From Aquimarina sp. MMG016 (GTDB taxonomy: Bacteria > Bacteroidota > Bacteroidia > Flavobacteriales > Flavobacteriaceae), in NCBI RefSeq assembly GCF_018100805.1, contig NZ_JAGJEA010000001.1, forward strand, positions 620,001-684,000: a DNA stretch of 64,000 nt. Reading direction: 5' to 3'. A program made the translations under genes and the position numbers. Below, piece after piece: positions 26,572 to 36,596 of the stretch (the stretch's first letter is position 1; each line of letters begins with the position of its first letter). Below the pieces are notes generated by a model. That model saw only the letters and a program-made list of their open reading frames with translations. It searched no databases and was not told the origin of the DNA.

Positions 26572-28953
26572 ATGCGAAAAATTCTTTCCATTATTACTCT
26601 CATACTAATTTTAGTATCTGCTTGGTATTCCTATTATAGTAGTATGCCAAGAGAGATTTCAGGAATCAATGCTCCAGAACAGGAATTCTCTACAATGAGA
26701 GCACTCGAGCACGTAAAAAATATTTCTAAAGAAGTACATTACTTAGGAAGCCCAGCTCACGAAGAAACAAAAAATTATATTGTAGGAGAACTTAAAAAAT
26801 TGGGGTTAAACCCTACAATTCAAGAAGGATTTTCTATCGGTGACGGTGGAAACCTAAGCAAGCCTCAAAATATAATTGCAAAAATCAAAGGATCATCAGA
26901 AGGAAAAGCTTTGCTTCTTCTCTCTCATTATGATAGTAGCCAACATTCATCCTATGGTGCCAGTGATGCAGGAAGTGGTGTTGCTACTATATTAGAAGGG
27001 ATAAGAGCATACCTAAGTCAAAAAAAAACACCTAAGAACGATATCATTATTTGCATTACTGATGGAGAAGAATTAGGATTAAACGGAGCTGATTTATTTG
27101 TCTCTGAGCATCCCTGGATAAAAGATGTAGGTCTGGTGTTAAATTTTGAAGCCAGGGGAAGTGGAGGAAACTCTTATATGTTGATGGAAACCAATGGTAA
27201 GAATGGTAAAATGATCGAAGAATTTGTGAAAGCAGATCCGCAATATCCTGTGACCAATTCATTAGCGTACAGTATTTATAAGTTGTTACCAAATGATACA
27301 GATTTAACCGTTTTTAGAAAACACGGAGATATTAATGGGTTTAATTTTGCATTTATCGATGATCATTTTGATTATCACACTGCTAACGACACTTGGCAAA
27401 ATCTCGACCTTAATACATTGGAACATCAGGGAAGCTACCTAATGCCGTTGTTAGCACATTTTTCTGATGCTGATCTTACTAATATGAAGTCAGATCAAGA
27501 CTTCCTTTATTTTAATACACCTGTTTTTAAATTGGTAAAATACCCCTTTGGTTGGATTTATCCATCAATTGGACTAGCTATGCTACTTTTTATAACCTTT
27601 ATAGTATATGGTAGAAAAAGAAAACGAATTAATCCAGGCGAGATTGGTAGTGGTTTTTTAGCCTTTATCATTTCGTTAGGACTTGCAGGAGTGCTTAGTT
27701 TTGGTTTATGGAAGTTAATCATAATTGTTTACCCTGAGTTTCAGGATATGTCTCACGGTTTTACTTATAATGGCTATTATTATATCGCAGCAGCTATTCT
27801 TCTCGGTCTTGCAGCTTTCTTTAAGGTTTACAGTATTTTTGACAAAGTAGAAGAAGAGCTCCCAAGTATTATGATTGCACCACTGTTCTTTTGGATTCTA
27901 ATCTGTGGATGTGCTGCTTTTTATCTTCCTGGAGCAAGTTATTTAATTATTCCAGTATTATTAGCATTACTATGCTTATTTGTGATGATCAATCAGAAAA
28001 AACCTTTTCCAATATTAATGGTCATTCTATGTCTACCAGCAATTTTTATTCTGATGCCTTTTATCGCATCCTTTCCGGTAGCTTTAGGATTAAAAATATT
28101 GTTTGTCTCCTCTGCTCTTACCGTTTTATTATGCGTGCTGTTATTACCAGTTTTTGGTTATTATGCTAAAAGAAGTTTACTGGGTACAATTGCTTTTGGG
28201 TTAGCAGTAGTTTGTTTGGTGATATCACACTTCTATTCGGATTTTAATGAAGAGCGTCAAAAACCTAATAGTTTAGTGTATTTGGTTAACGAAGATAGAG
28301 GAAAAGCCTATTGGGCATCTTACGATTATGTGTTAGATACATGGACAAAAAAACATATTGATCGTGTTAAAAATATAGCTAAAGATTTCAACCAAAACAC
28401 TATCGACAGTAAATATCAGAATCGATTTAATTATGTTACCGAAACAGAGTTAAAAGACATCAAATCTTCTCGTTTAGAAGCCTCTTATGATAGCATACAA
28501 GGAGACATAAGGTATATCGATATTTGTATCCGCCCACAACGAGATATCAATCGTATTGATCTTTTTGTAGATAAAGCTTTTAATTTCAAAAGTCTTCAGG
28601 CAAATGGAGTTAATCCAAAAGATATTAGTTATAATGATGGAAACACCTATAATGCATTTACTAAACGATGGAGAAATCGATTGCTAACCTATTACATAAG
28701 AGATAATGAACCTTTGGAACTCAGAATGCAGTTTCATAAAGACTCCATTCCTGAAATCATCATGTATGAAGCATCATATGATTTACTAAAAAATGACTTA
28801 TTCGAAATTGCAGAACGTCCTAAAACGATGATTCCAAAACCTTTTGTTGTCAACGATGCCATAATGGTGAAGAAAAAAATAGATTTCGAAGCAATTGAAA
28901 AAGTCGCGGATACTATTCCTCAAACTCCTGAACCAATAGAAACCGATGAGTAA
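26572..28953 (+). CDS. Membrane-bound M28-family metallopeptidase
   Basis: A 793-residue membrane peptidase resembling ER metallopeptidase 1/Fxna. An N-terminal helix (ILSIITLILILVSAWYSYY) anchors an M28 zinc peptidase domain: LLLLSHYDSSQ (first zinc His and Asp, about 117-127), GASDAGSGVA (bridging Asp), ICITDGEELGLNGA (catalytic Glu pair, about 161-170), LNFEARGSGG, and DDHFDYHTANDT with the last zinc His. Around residues 325-560 there are about eight to nine further membrane helices, followed by a soluble C-terminal domain. It probably clips peptides outside the cytoplasm. Its stop overlaps the next gene by 8 bp. Confidence 0.9.
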   Translation: MRKILSIITLILILVSAWYSYYSSMPREISGINAPEQEFSTMRALEHVKNISKEVHYLGSPAHEETKNYIVGELKKLGLNPTIQEGFSIGDGGNLSKPQNIIAKIKGSSEGKALLLLSHYDSSQHSSYGASDAGSGVATILEGIRAYLSQKKTPKNDIIICITDGEELGLNGADLFVSEHPWIKDVGLVLNFEARGSGGNSYMLMETNGKNGKMIEEFVKADPQYPVTNSLAYSIYKLLPNDTDLTVFRKHGDINGFNFAFIDDHFDYHTANDTWQNLDLNTLEHQGSYLMPLLAHFSDADLTNMKSDQDFLYFNTPVFKLVKYPFGWIYPSIGLAMLLFITFIVYGRKRKRINPGEIGSGFLAFIISLGLAGVLSFGLWKLIIIVYPEFQDMSHGFTYNGYYYIAAAILLGLAAFFKVYSIFDKVEEELPSIMIAPLFFWILICGCAAFYLPGASYLIIPVLLALLCLFVMINQKKPFPILMVILCLPAIFILMPFIASFPVALGLKILFVSSALTVLLCVLLLPVFGYYAKRSLLGTIAFGLAVVCLVISHFYSDFNEERQKPNSLVYLVNEDRGKAYWASYDYVLDTWTKKHIDRVKNIAKDFNQNTIDSKYQNRFNYVTETELKDIKSSRLEASYDSIQGDIRYIDICIRPQRDINRIDLFVDKAFNFKSLQANGVNPKDISYNDGNTYNAFTKRWRNRLLTYYIRDNEPLELRMQFHKDSIPEIIMYEASYDLLKNDLFEIAERPKTMIPKPFVVNDAIMVKKKIDFEAIEKVADTIPQTPEPIETDE

Positions 28954-29764
28954 ACAAATTAGTATTCTTGGCACTGGATGGTTAGGATTACCACTTGCCA
29001 AAGCTTTGGTCGAAAAAGGGCATATTGTTAAAGGTAGCACTACATCATTACGAAAATTAAGACAGCTGAAAAGCAACACAGTCGAACCACACCATATCAT
29101 TCTTAAAGAAACGGGTGTAGCGGGTGAAGTACAATCTTTCTTAGCTGATAGCGAATTGCTAATTATTAATGTCCCACCCGGATTGCGAAGAAACCCGGAA
29201 GTTAATTTTGTGGCCAAAATTCGAAGTCTAATTCGACATATCGAAAAATCTAATGTAAAAAACGTGCTTTTCGTGAGCTCTACGTCCGTTTTTGCAGATC
29301 AGGAGGGATTTCCTTTGATTTCTGAAGAAACAATGCCTAATGCAACCTCAAATAGCGGAAAACAACTAATTGAAGTAGAACAATTACTGCAAAACCATAA
29401 CAAATTCGAAACAACGATTTTGAGATTCGCAGGTTTATTTGATTCCAGAAGACATCCTGCAACTATGTTATCCAAAAGGCAGCATGTCAAAAATCCTAAA
29501 GCACCTGTAAACCTTATTCATCTGGAAGATTGTATTGGTGTAATTCAAAAGATTATTGAAACTAATCATTGGAATGAAGTATTTAATGCTTCCTATCCTG
29601 ATCATCCCGAAAAAGCCGCTTACTATTCTAAAGCTTGTGAACAAATGGAATTACCAAAACCAGATTATGATTTTGAAACTATTTCTAAAGGGAAGGTAAT
29701 CGAATCTAATAAAGTGAATGATATTTTAGCATATACTTTTAAAGTAGGATTGGATTCATTCTGA
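28946..29764 (+). CDS. NAD-dependent epimerase-like Rossmann protein
   Basis: A 272-residue protein of the extended SDR / NAD(P)-binding group, close to YeeZ-type proteins. ISILGTGWLGLPLAKALVEKG is the dinucleotide-binding loop, LLIINVPPGL ends the next strand, and VKNVLFVSSTSVFADQEG is the typical SDR strand with Ser/Thr. The Tyr-x3-Lys catalytic pair is not clearly present (NSGKQLIEVEQLL lies there instead), so a redox role is uncertain. It overlaps the upstream peptidase gene by 8 bp, implying translational coupling. Confidence 0.85.
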   Translation: MSKQISILGTGWLGLPLAKALVEKGHIVKGSTTSLRKLRQLKSNTVEPHHIILKETGVAGEVQSFLADSELLIINVPPGLRRNPEVNFVAKIRSLIRHIEKSNVKNVLFVSSTSVFADQEGFPLISEETMPNATSNSGKQLIEVEQLLQNHNKFETTILRFAGLFDSRRHPATMLSKRQHVKNPKAPVNLIHLEDCIGVIQKIIETNHWNEVFNASYPDHPEKAAYYSKACEQMELPKPDYDFETISKGKVIESNKVNDILAYTFKVGLDSF

Positions 29765-29866
29765 AAAAACCTTTTTAAGTCTAAATCTTTTAATTAAAAG
29801 AATCCATTCTTTGTTTTCTTCGCAATATGAATTGGGGAGTTTGAAACGTTCTTCTAATTTAAAATT

Positions 29867-29959
29867 ATGAAATCTATGTACTCTAAATTCTTATTTCATA
29901 TTATAATCAAATTCCTTTTCCTTCTCATCATTATCTTCTTGGGCTTTCTGATGATATAA
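29867..29959 (+). CDS. Possible 30-residue membrane peptide
   Basis: In the 384-bp gap 29765-30148 a 31-codon frame encodes MKSMYSKFLFHIIIKFL followed by more Leu/Ile/Phe, which would make one membrane helix with a basic N-terminus. There is no promoter or ribosome site of note, and chance AT-rich frames often give such sequences, so this is weak. I see nothing else in this gap before the promoter at 30057. Confidence 0.22.
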   Translation: MKSMYSKFLFHIIIKFLFLLIIIFLGFLMI

Positions 29960-30056
29960 ACACTTAAAAACAGTATCCAAATTTAATTTTTTATTAATCT
30001 GAATAATTTTCAATTACCATTTTTACATTTTAACACTTAAAAAATTATATAAACAT

Positions 30057-30086
30057 CTGTTTATTAACATTTAAATTATACATTTG
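30057..30086 (+). promoter_or_regulatory. Promoter of the alginate lyase gene
   Basis: CTG (30057-30059) at the -33 position, 19 bp, then TACATTTG (30079-30086), an exact -7 match. Transcription would start near 30093, inside the palindrome at 30087-30120, giving a leader of about 55 nt. Confidence 0.6.
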
Positions 30087-30120
30087 TAAACATTAAATTG
30101 GTTGACCAATTTAATGTTTA
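30087..30120. promoter_or_regulatory. Perfect 34-bp palindromic operator at the start site
   Basis: Two perfect 16-bp arms (TAAACATTAAATTGGT and its complement) with a TG spacer. It begins at the base following the -7 element, so a bound protein would block initiation. The core AAATTGGT-N2-ACCAATTT matches the form of ExuR/UxuR (GntR family) hexuronate operators of enterobacteria. This suits a gene for uronate polymer breakdown. No GntR gene is in the window. Confidence 0.75.
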
Positions 30121-30148
30121 ACTAAAAATCAACACAAACTTTGTACTC

Positions 30149-31438
30149 ATGAAAAACTCAATCAATCAGAATCTGTTCCGCAGATCCTGTTCCAAACCAC
30201 TAATGATGTTATTATCTTTTGCATTTATTCTTTTAGGAGGATGTGTAAATGAAGAATTATCAGATGAAATACTCGAGTCTGATATTGTATCAGCCAAAGC
30301 TTTAGGTGATTGCACTTCCATTGCTTTAAAAGGAAATAATGGTAATTACGTAAGTTCAGAAAATGGATTAAATCCCATGAACTGTAATCGTACCAATCAA
30401 GATATCTGGGAAAAATTTACCCTAGTAAATGTTGGCGGAGGAAAATACGCTCTAAAGGGGAACAATGGTAAATATGTGAGTTCAGAAAATGGCAACCAAC
30501 CCATCACCTGTAATCGTACACAAATTGGAGCATGGGAGAAGTTTACCCTTACCGATGTTGGAAATGGTAAATTTTCAATTAAAGGAAATAATAATAAATA
30601 TATCAGTTCAGAAAATGGTAACCAACCCATGACTTGTAACCGTACAAACCCTTTATCCTGGGAAAAATTCGATATTGTAGAACTATGTGGAGGAAACCCA
30701 GATCCAGGTCCTGGATCTGGAGCTGACACTCCATATGATTTACTAAGTTTAGTAAATTGGAAACTTAATGGATTAAGCGGCACTATATCTAATAATAATT
30801 ATGTAGATGCTATTCCTAGCCTTTCTTCGTATACAAATTCAAATTGGTTCTTTGTTAATAATAATTGGGCAACATTTCAGGTTTGGGCTGGCAGTGATAC
30901 CTCATCTGGTTCAGGCAACCCTAGAATGGAACTAAGAGAACTAACCTCCAATGGCAGCAATAATATATTCTGGGATGGCACAACAAATAAAGAACATCGC
31001 ATGCGCTGGAGGGTACGAGTGGATCGTCTACCAAGCTCTGGAAAAGTATGTTTTGGACAGATACATGATAAAACTGACTTTTTTGATGATGTTATTCGGG
31101 TACAATGTCAAGGGTCAGCCAATCAAACCAGTGGTTCTGTTAAATTACGAATTAATGGATATGTAACCGAAGAACTTGAAGGTGGTGGTAAAACGGTTGG
31201 TAATTTTAACCTAGGAGAAGAACTATATTTTGAACTAACGTACCAGAATAGTGTAGTAAAATTATATGAGCTTAATAATAGCGGAAATCGTATTAGAACC
31301 ATATTTACCTCTCAACAAGCAGCAGCCAAACAAAATTACTTTAAAGCGGGCTGTTACCTGCAGTCTATGAAAGGCAAAAGCTTTAAAAGCTCAGATTATG
31401 GAAGTGTAGCCATTAACAAACTAGAGGTATTCCATTAA
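30149..31438 (+). CDS. PL7 alginate lyase lipoprotein with beta-trefoil repeats
   Basis: A 429-residue surface lipoprotein (lipobox LLGGC, about 28-32). Residues about 50-178 are three 42-residue repeats of the form ALKGNNGKYVSSENGNQP / CNRTxxxxWEKF, a fascin/actin-crosslinking-like beta-trefoil likely to bind polysaccharide. A Pro/Gly/Asp-rich linker (NPDPGPGSGAD) leads to the PL7 alginate lyase domain (about 196-429). All three PL7 signatures are present: RMELREL (about 259), QIH in CFGQIHD (about 303), and YFKAGCYLQS (about 397). QIH is usual in enzymes acting on guluronate-containing alginate. The enzyme cleaves alginate by beta-elimination at the cell surface. Regulation is discussed at the operator. 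Confidence 0.94.
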   Translation: MKNSINQNLFRRSCSKPLMMLLSFAFILLGGCVNEELSDEILESDIVSAKALGDCTSIALKGNNGNYVSSENGLNPMNCNRTNQDIWEKFTLVNVGGGKYALKGNNGKYVSSENGNQPITCNRTQIGAWEKFTLTDVGNGKFSIKGNNNKYISSENGNQPMTCNRTNPLSWEKFDIVELCGGNPDPGPGSGADTPYDLLSLVNWKLNGLSGTISNNNYVDAIPSLSSYTNSNWFFVNNNWATFQVWAGSDTSSGSGNPRMELRELTSNGSNNIFWDGTTNKEHRMRWRVRVDRLPSSGKVCFGQIHDKTDFFDDVIRVQCQGSANQTSGSVKLRINGYVTEELEGGGKTVGNFNLGEELYFELTYQNSVVKLYELNNSGNRIRTIFTSQQAAAKQNYFKAGCYLQSMKGKSFKSSDYGSVAINKLEVFH

Positions 31439-31484
31439 TTTAAGCTAAAGCAAAATACACTTAAATTTACTTTGTAAAACAAAA

Positions 31485-31514
31485 AAACCGGAGTCTTTAA
31501 ATAGACTCCAGTTT
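31485..31514. terminator. Bidirectional terminator
   Basis: Arms AAACCGGAGTCT and AGACTCCAGTTT (one mismatch) around a 6-nt loop, with A-run before and T-run after. It lies between the rightward alginate lyase gene and the leftward sdhB. Confidence 0.8.
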
Positions 31515-31543
31515 TTGTTCTTTTATTACAAGTATAAAAGGAA

Positions 31544-32290
31544 CTACCCTTTTAAACTCGCTTTTAGATACTCACGATTCATTCGTGCAATATTTTCTAA
31601 AGAAATACCTTTTGGACATTCAATCTCACAAGCTCCAGTATTTGTACAGTTACCAAATCCTTCTTCATCCATCTGATTTACCATAGCCATCACACGCTCA
31701 GTTGCTTCAACCTGACCTTGTGGTAATAATGAAAACTGAGAAACTTTGGCAGAGGTAAACAACATTGCCGAAGCATTTTTACAAGCTGCAACACAAGCAC
31801 CACAACCTATACAAGTAGCAGCATCCATAGCTTCATCAGCATCCTCTTTACGAATAGGTATTGCATTAGCATCAATAGTATTTCCGGAAGTATTTACAGA
31901 AATAAACCCACCGGCTTGCTGAATTCTATCAAATGAACTACGATCAATCATTAAATCTTTAATCACAGGAAACGCCTTTGCTCTAAAAGGCTCGATATAA
32001 ATCGTATCTCCGTCATTAAACTTACGCATATGCAGCTGACAAGTAGTTACCAGTCTATCAGGACCGTGAGGCTCTCCATTGATTTGTAAAGAACACGCTC
32101 CACAGATTCCTTCTCTACAGTCATGATCAAATACTACCGGTTCTTCGCCCTTACCAATCAATTCTTCATTCAACACATCCAACATTTCTAAGAAAGACAT
32201 ATCACCCTCCACTCCGGATATTGGATAATCTACTATCTTTCCTTTGGACTGAGCGTCTTTCTGACGCCATATTTTTAATGTAAGATTCAT
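31544..32290 (-). CDS. sdhB: Succinate dehydrogenase iron-sulfur subunit
   Basis: A 248-residue iron-sulfur subunit of complex [21 protein letters not shown] and VTTCQLHM bind the [2Fe-2S] cluster near residues 58-85. [15 protein letters not shown] and [15 protein letters not shown] supply Cys for the [4Fe-4S] and [3Fe-4S] clusters. It passes electrons from SdhA flavin to the membrane subunit SdhC. It is the last gene of a three-gene operon, 6 bp after sdhA. Confidence 0.97.
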   Translation of the reverse strand: MNLTLKIWRQKDAQSKGKIVDYPISGVEGDMSFLEMLDVLNEELIGKGEEPVVFDHDCREGICGACSLQINGEPHGPDRLVTTCQLHMRKFNDGDTIYIEPFRAKAFPVIKDLMIDRSSFDRIQQAGGFISVNTSGNTIDANAIPIRKEDADEAMDAATCIGCGACVAACKNASAMLFTSAKVSQFSLLPQGQVEATERVMAMVNQMDEEGFGNCTNTGACEIECPKGISLENIARMNREYLKASLKG

Positions 32291-32296
32291 AGCTTT

Positions 32297-34312
32297 TTAT
32301 TTATAAGAACGTGTTTTTAATTCAATATTTTCGAAGACTAAATCTTCTTTATGAAGTACTGCATCTTTAGGCTCTCCTTTGTATTCCCAAGCAGCAACAT
32401 ACTTAAAGTTTTCATCATCTCTTAGTGCTTCTCCTTTTTGCTCACCTGATTGCTCTACAGATTCTTCTCTAAAATGACCTCCACAAGATTCATTACGATC
32501 TAAAGCATCTTTTGCAAATAATTCTCCTAATTCCAAGAAATCTGCTACTCTTCCTGCTTTTTCCAGCTCGGGATTCATACTATCCGCAGCGCCAGGAACT
32601 TTTACATTCTTCCAGAAATCTTCACGTAAAGCTGCAATTTCATCAATTGCTTCTTTTAGTTCTTTCTCATTACGAGACATTCCACATTTATTCCACATGA
32701 TTTTACCTAATTTCTTATGGTAATAATCAACGGAGTTCTGTCCTGATCCGCTCATCAGCTTTTCGATACGTTCTTTAACATCTTTCTCGGCCTGATCAAA
32801 TTCTGGAGTATCTGTTGGAATTTTTCCGGTACGTATATCGTGAGATAGGTAATCTCCAATTGTATATGGTAATACAAAATATCCATCAGCTAAACCTTGC
32901 ATCAATGCTGATGCTCCTAATCTGTTTGCTCCGTGATCAGAGAAATTAGCTTCCCCTGCGGCATAACACCCAGGAACTGTTGTTTGTAAGTTATAATCTA
33001 CCCAAAGACCTCCCATAGTATAATGTACCGCAGGATAAATCATCATAGGTGTTTTATATGGATTTTCGTCAACGATTTTCTCATACATCTGGAAAAGGTT
33101 ACCATACTTAGCTTCAATAACCTCTTCTCCAAGTTTAGTAATTTCTTCTTTAGATGGATTATGAATTCCTGAGGTTAATGCTTTCTCTTGTCCATATCGT
33201 TGGATAGCCGCTGCAAAATCAAGATACACAGCTTCTCCAGTTTTATTTACCCCAAAACCAGCATCACAACGTTCTTTTGCTGCTCTGGACGCTACATCTC
33301 GTGGAACAAGGTTACCAAATGCAGGATAACGACGCTCTAAGTAATAATCTCTTTCCTCTTCAGATAGTTGAGTAGGTTTTAATTTACCTGCTCTGATTGC
33401 TTCTGCATCTTCTATTCTTTTAGGTACCCAAATACGTCCATCATTACGCAATGACTCTGACATTAAAGTCAATTTAGACTGATGATCTCCGGATACCGGA
33501 ATACAAGTTGGGTGAATCTGAGTATAACAAGGATTAGCAAAGAAAGCTCCTCTACGGTGTGCTCTCCAAGCTGCCATTACATTACTACCCATCGCATTAG
33601 TACTTAAGAAAAATACATTTCCATAACCTCCTGTGGCCAATACCACAGCGTGTGCTGAGTGGCGTTCAATTTCTCCTGTAACTAAATTACGAGCAATAAT
33701 TCCTCTTGCTTTTCCATCGATCTTTACTAAATCTAGCATTTCATGACGATTAAAAGCTTCTATTTTTCCTCTATTGATCTGGCGATTCATTGCAGAATAT
33801 GCTCCAAGCAATAACTGCTGTCCTGTTTGTCCTTTAGCATAAAAAGTACGGGATACCAAAACTCCTCCAAAAGAACGGTTATCTAACAATCCTCCATATT
33901 CTCGTGCAAATGGCACTCCTTGTGCAACACATTGATCAATTATATTTCCGGAAACCTCTGCAAGACGATATACATTTGCTTCTCTAGAACGATAATCTCC
34001 TCCTTTTACGGTGTCATAGAACAAACGATAATCAGAATCACCATCTCCTTGATAATTCTTTGATGCATTGATTCCTCCCTGCGCTGCAATCGAATGAGCA
34101 CGACGCGGAGAATCTTGATAACAGAATGTTTTTACATTATATCCAAGCTCAGCTAATGTAGCAGCTGCACTTCCCCCTGCTAATCCAGTTCCCACAACGA
34201 TCACATCAATGTTACGTTTATTGGCTGGGTTAACGAGATTAATAGTATTTTTATGTTTCGTCCACTTATCTGCCAGTGGACCTTCAGGTATTTTAGAATC
34301 TAAAATTGACAT
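32297..34312 (-). CDS. sdhA: Succinate dehydrogenase flavoprotein subunit
   Basis: A 671-residue flavoprotein oxidising succinate to fumarate on the cytoplasmic face. [21 protein letters not shown] is the FAD-binding loop, and the covalent FAD His lies in [14 protein letters not shown]. The substrate site is in [12 protein letters not shown] and the Arg in QGLADGYFV neighbourhood. [10 protein letters not shown]-type and [11 protein letters not shown] segments are typical. Length and B-type features fit the Bacteroidota enzyme, which can also run as fumarate reductase. It lies between sdhC (14 bp) and sdhB (6 bp). Confidence 0.97.
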   Translation of the reverse strand: MSILDSKIPEGPLADKWTKHKNTINLVNPANKRNIDVIVVGTGLAGGSAAATLAELGYNVKTFCYQDSPRRAHSIAAQGGINASKNYQGDGDSDYRLFYDTVKGGDYRSREANVYRLAEVSGNIIDQCVAQGVPFAREYGGLLDNRSFGGVLVSRTFYAKGQTGQQLLLGAYSAMNRQINRGKIEAFNRHEMLDLVKIDGKARGIIARNLVTGEIERHSAHAVVLATGGYGNVFFLSTNAMGSNVMAAWRAHRRGAFFANPCYTQIHPTCIPVSGDHQSKLTLMSESLRNDGRIWVPKRIEDAEAIRAGKLKPTQLSEEERDYYLERRYPAFGNLVPRDVASRAAKERCDAGFGVNKTGEAVYLDFAAAIQRYGQEKALTSGIHNPSKEEITKLGEEVIEAKYGNLFQMYEKIVDENPYKTPMMIYPAVHYTMGGLWVDYNLQTTVPGCYAAGEANFSDHGANRLGASALMQGLADGYFVLPYTIGDYLSHDIRTGKIPTDTPEFDQAEKDVKERIEKLMSGSGQNSVDYYHKKLGKIMWNKCGMSRNEKELKEAIDEIAALREDFWKNVKVPGAADSMNPELEKAGRVADFLELGELFAKDALDRNESCGGHFREESVEQSGEQKGEALRDDENFKYVAAWEYKGEPKDAVLHKEDLVFENIELKTRSYK

Positions 34313-34326
34313 AATAGTGGTGTTTT

Positions 34327-34986
34327 TTAATGATTAAAATGATGAACTATAGCTATTACAACAAAACCAACAGGAATAACAATTGCAAAAGCTTTTGCAA
34401 ATTTGGTTGCGCCAGCGGCATACTTGTTATTAAAACCTACTGATTGAAATGAAGAAGCAAAACCATGCCATAAGTGCAGGGCTAAAAACACAAAGGAAAG
34501 CACATACAATCCTGTACGGATTGGACTTTCGAACTTATGCACCAGTTCTTCATAATATCTTGTAGGAATTTCTGGATTTACTTCTACATACTTATAAACG
34601 ATTTCTGGAACCCAGAAATCATAGAAATGCAATCCTAAAAAAGCTAGCACTACCAATCCTGAGTATATCATATTTCTAGATACCCAAGAAGCATTCGCAC
34701 CTCCATTATACTTAGCATATTTAACAGCACGTGCTTTGTTATTCTGAAGCTCTAATACAAACCCCATAACAAAGTGAAAAATCACTGCAAAAATTAGCAC
34801 AGGTTGAAGCGCAAACTGCACTATTGGATTAGTCCCCATAAAGTGAGAAATCTCATTAAAAATATCCGGACTAAAGACCGACGTAAAATTGATGCTAAAA
34901 TGTTGAAGTAAGAAAAATACTAAGAAAAGTCCCGAAAGTGCCATCGCTACTTTTCTAGCTATTGAAGATTTTATCAATCCACCCAT
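34327..34986 (-). CDS. sdhC: Succinate dehydrogenase cytochrome b subunit
   Basis: A 219-residue membrane anchor with five predicted helices ([97 protein letters not shown]). His residues in the first, second, third and fourth helices ([25 protein letters not shown]) are candidate ligands for two hemes, as in B-type complex II with a single large subunit. It reduces menaquinone. It is first in the operon. Confidence 0.95.
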   Translation of the reverse strand: MGGLIKSSIARKVAMALSGLFLVFFLLQHFSINFTSVFSPDIFNEISHFMGTNPIVQFALQPVLIFAVIFHFVMGFVLELQNNKARAVKYAKYNGGANASWVSRNMIYSGLVVLAFLGLHFYDFWVPEIVYKYVEVNPEIPTRYYEELVHKFESPIRTGLYVLSFVFLALHLWHGFASSFQSVGFNNKYAAGATKFAKAFAIVIPVGFVVIAIVHHFNH

Positions 34987-35014
34987 TTTTTAAAATGTTT
35001 AAAAATTTCGATAG

Positions 35015-35045
35015 CAAAAGTAAGGCTCGCAGGTCTTTTTAACAA
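35015..35045 (-). promoter_or_regulatory. Promoter of the sdhCAB operon
   Basis: Minus strand: TTG (35043-35045), 20 bp, TACTTTTG (35015-35022), a full consensus match. Transcription would start near 35008, about 22 nt before the sdhC ATG. Confidence 0.75.
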
Positions 35046-35193
35046 CATTTATACTAGCTTTATATAGTATTTATAATGAATTTAAAATATGAAATCCTTT
35101 TTGTTTAAACTTTATTACGAAATCGTTTGAGTTATCAACTTAAGATTCAACAAAAAAACATATTGATTTTTACAAATATCTTACTTTTACCAT

Positions 35194-36339
35194 ATGCAAA
35201 ATATCATATCCAAACTTCCAGAGGTATCTACAACAATATTTACAATAATGAGTCAAATGGCTAACCGGCATAATGCTATTAACCTTTCTCAAGGCTTTCC
35301 TAATTTTGGGGTTAGCCCGCAACTCATAGATTTAGTTACTATTGGTATGCAAAAAGGATACAACCAGTATGCTCCAATGCCCGGTTTGCTATCACTACGA
35401 GAAGTCATTTCTAAAAAAACCGAAAGCTTATATCATAAATCTTATCATCCTGAAACCGAAATCACAATTACAGCTGGAGCAACGCAAGCAATATTTACTG
35501 TTATTGCTGCCTTTATAAACCCTGGAGATGAGGTCATTGTTTTTAAACCAGCCTACGATTCTTATGAACCTTCTATAGAATTATTCAATGGAACGATTGT
35601 TCCAATACAATTGTCAGCACCTGATTTTACCGTAGATTGGAAAGAAGTTGCTTCCAAAATTAGTTCCAAAACTAAAATGATTATTATCAACTCACCACAC
35701 AATCCAAGTGGAACAATTTGGACTAAGGACGATATGTTACAATTAGAAAAGTTATTAAAGGGTACTGATATCATTTTACTAAGTGATGAAGTATATGAAC
35801 ATATTATTTTTGATGATCAGGAACATCAAAGCGCTGCAAAATTTCCGGGATTAGCCGAGCGTAGTTTTATAACTGCTTCCTTTGGAAAAACATTTCACGC
35901 TACTGGTTGGAAAATGGGGTATTGTCTCGCTCCTAAAGAATTGATGACAGAATTCAGAAAAGTACATCAATTCAATGTATTTTGCAGTAATCATCCGATG
36001 CAATACGCACTTAGTGAATATCTAAAAACTCCTAAGAATTATTTATCACTTTCTGGTTTTTATCAAGAAAAACGAGATTTGTTTCTTTCTTTGATTAAAG
36101 ATTCCAGATTTACCTTTAAACCTACTTCGGGAACTTATTTTCAGTTATTGGATTATTCTGCGATTACAGATGAAAATGATGTGGCTTTCGCCGAAAGGTT
36201 AACTGCAACACATAAAATTGCTTCAATTCCTGTATCCGTTTTTAATCTAAATCAACAAGATGATAAAGTACTACGTTTTTGTTTTGCGAAGACAGATGAA
36301 ACTTTGAAACGAGCGGCTGATATTTTGTGTGGTATTTGA
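35194..36339 (+). CDS. Methionine/kynurenine-type aminotransferase
   Basis: A 381-residue class I/II PLP aminotransferase most like YbdL (methionine aminotransferase) and kynurenine aminotransferase. Features are NLSQGFPNFG, YAPMPGLLSLREVI, ITAGATQAIF, NSPHNPSGTIW, and the Schiff-base Lys in SFGKTFHATGWKMGY. The Arg binding the substrate carboxylate is in LRFCFAK near the end. It could transfer the amino group of methionine, glutamine or aromatic amino acids to 2-oxoacids. It is a single-gene unit divergent from sdhCAB. TACTTTTA at 35182-35189 may serve as a weak -7 element. Confidence 0.9.
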   Translation: MQNIISKLPEVSTTIFTIMSQMANRHNAINLSQGFPNFGVSPQLIDLVTIGMQKGYNQYAPMPGLLSLREVISKKTESLYHKSYHPETEITITAGATQAIFTVIAAFINPGDEVIVFKPAYDSYEPSIELFNGTIVPIQLSAPDFTVDWKEVASKISSKTKMIIINSPHNPSGTIWTKDDMLQLEKLLKGTDIILLSDEVYEHIIFDDQEHQSAAKFPGLAERSFITASFGKTFHATGWKMGYCLAPKELMTEFRKVHQFNVFCSNHPMQYALSEYLKTPKNYLSLSGFYQEKRDLFLSLIKDSRFTFKPTSGTYFQLLDYSAITDENDVAFAERLTATHKIASIPVSVFNLNQQDDKVLRFCFAKTDETLKRAADILCGI

Positions 36340-36435
36340 AGCCTAATTTAGCAAACATTATACATCTAGTGATAATGTCTACTATATTTTATTTTCTGAG
36401 TTTTTTTAGTTATTTTTAATTTATATTTTTGAAAA

Positions 36436-36463
36436 AAATTGCCAACCTTTAGGTTGACAATTT
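36436..36463. terminator. Bidirectional terminator-like hairpin
   Basis: Arms AAATTGCCAACC and GGTTGACAATTT (one mismatch), loop TTTA, A-run before and T-run after. It could end the rightward aminotransferase transcript (stop at 36339) and the leftward small membrane protein gene (stop at 36477). Confidence 0.75.
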
Positions 36464-36476
36464 TTAAGAAATATCC

Positions 36477-36596
36477 TTACTGGAAGAGGTTTCTGAAATT
36501 ATATAGCGCCACTATTAATTCTAAAACCAATGTAAGGACTGCAATTAGGAGCCAAATCTTGTTTCCATTATTTGGCTCTTTTTGAAAAAAATTCAT
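36477..36596 (-). CDS. Small single-helix membrane protein (39 residues)
   Basis: This 40-codon frame encodes MNFFQKEPNNGNK, then a strong membrane helix (IWLLIAVLTLVLELIVALY) and the tail NFRNLFQ. Three things support it as a gene. First, a GGAGG at 36607-36611 is 10 nt upstream of the ATG, an unusually good ribosome site for this phylum. Second, the charged N-terminus and amphipathic C-terminus are coherent. Third, a terminator lies 14 bp beyond the stop. It is unrelated to any family I can name. The rest of the 451-bp gap 36340-36790 holds terminators, AT-rich DNA and the direct repeats at 36740-36778. Confidence 0.6.
   Translation of the reverse strand: MNFFQKEPNNGNKIWLLIAVLTLVLELIVALYNFRNLFQ
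36549..36583 (+). terminator. Second rightward terminator-like hairpin
   Basis: Perfect 9-bp arms GAGCCAAAT (36549-36557) and ATTTGGCTC (36570-36578) with a 12-nt loop and TTTTT after it. It would work rightward and lies within the leftward small membrane protein gene, so it may also fold in that mRNA. Confidence 0.45.
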
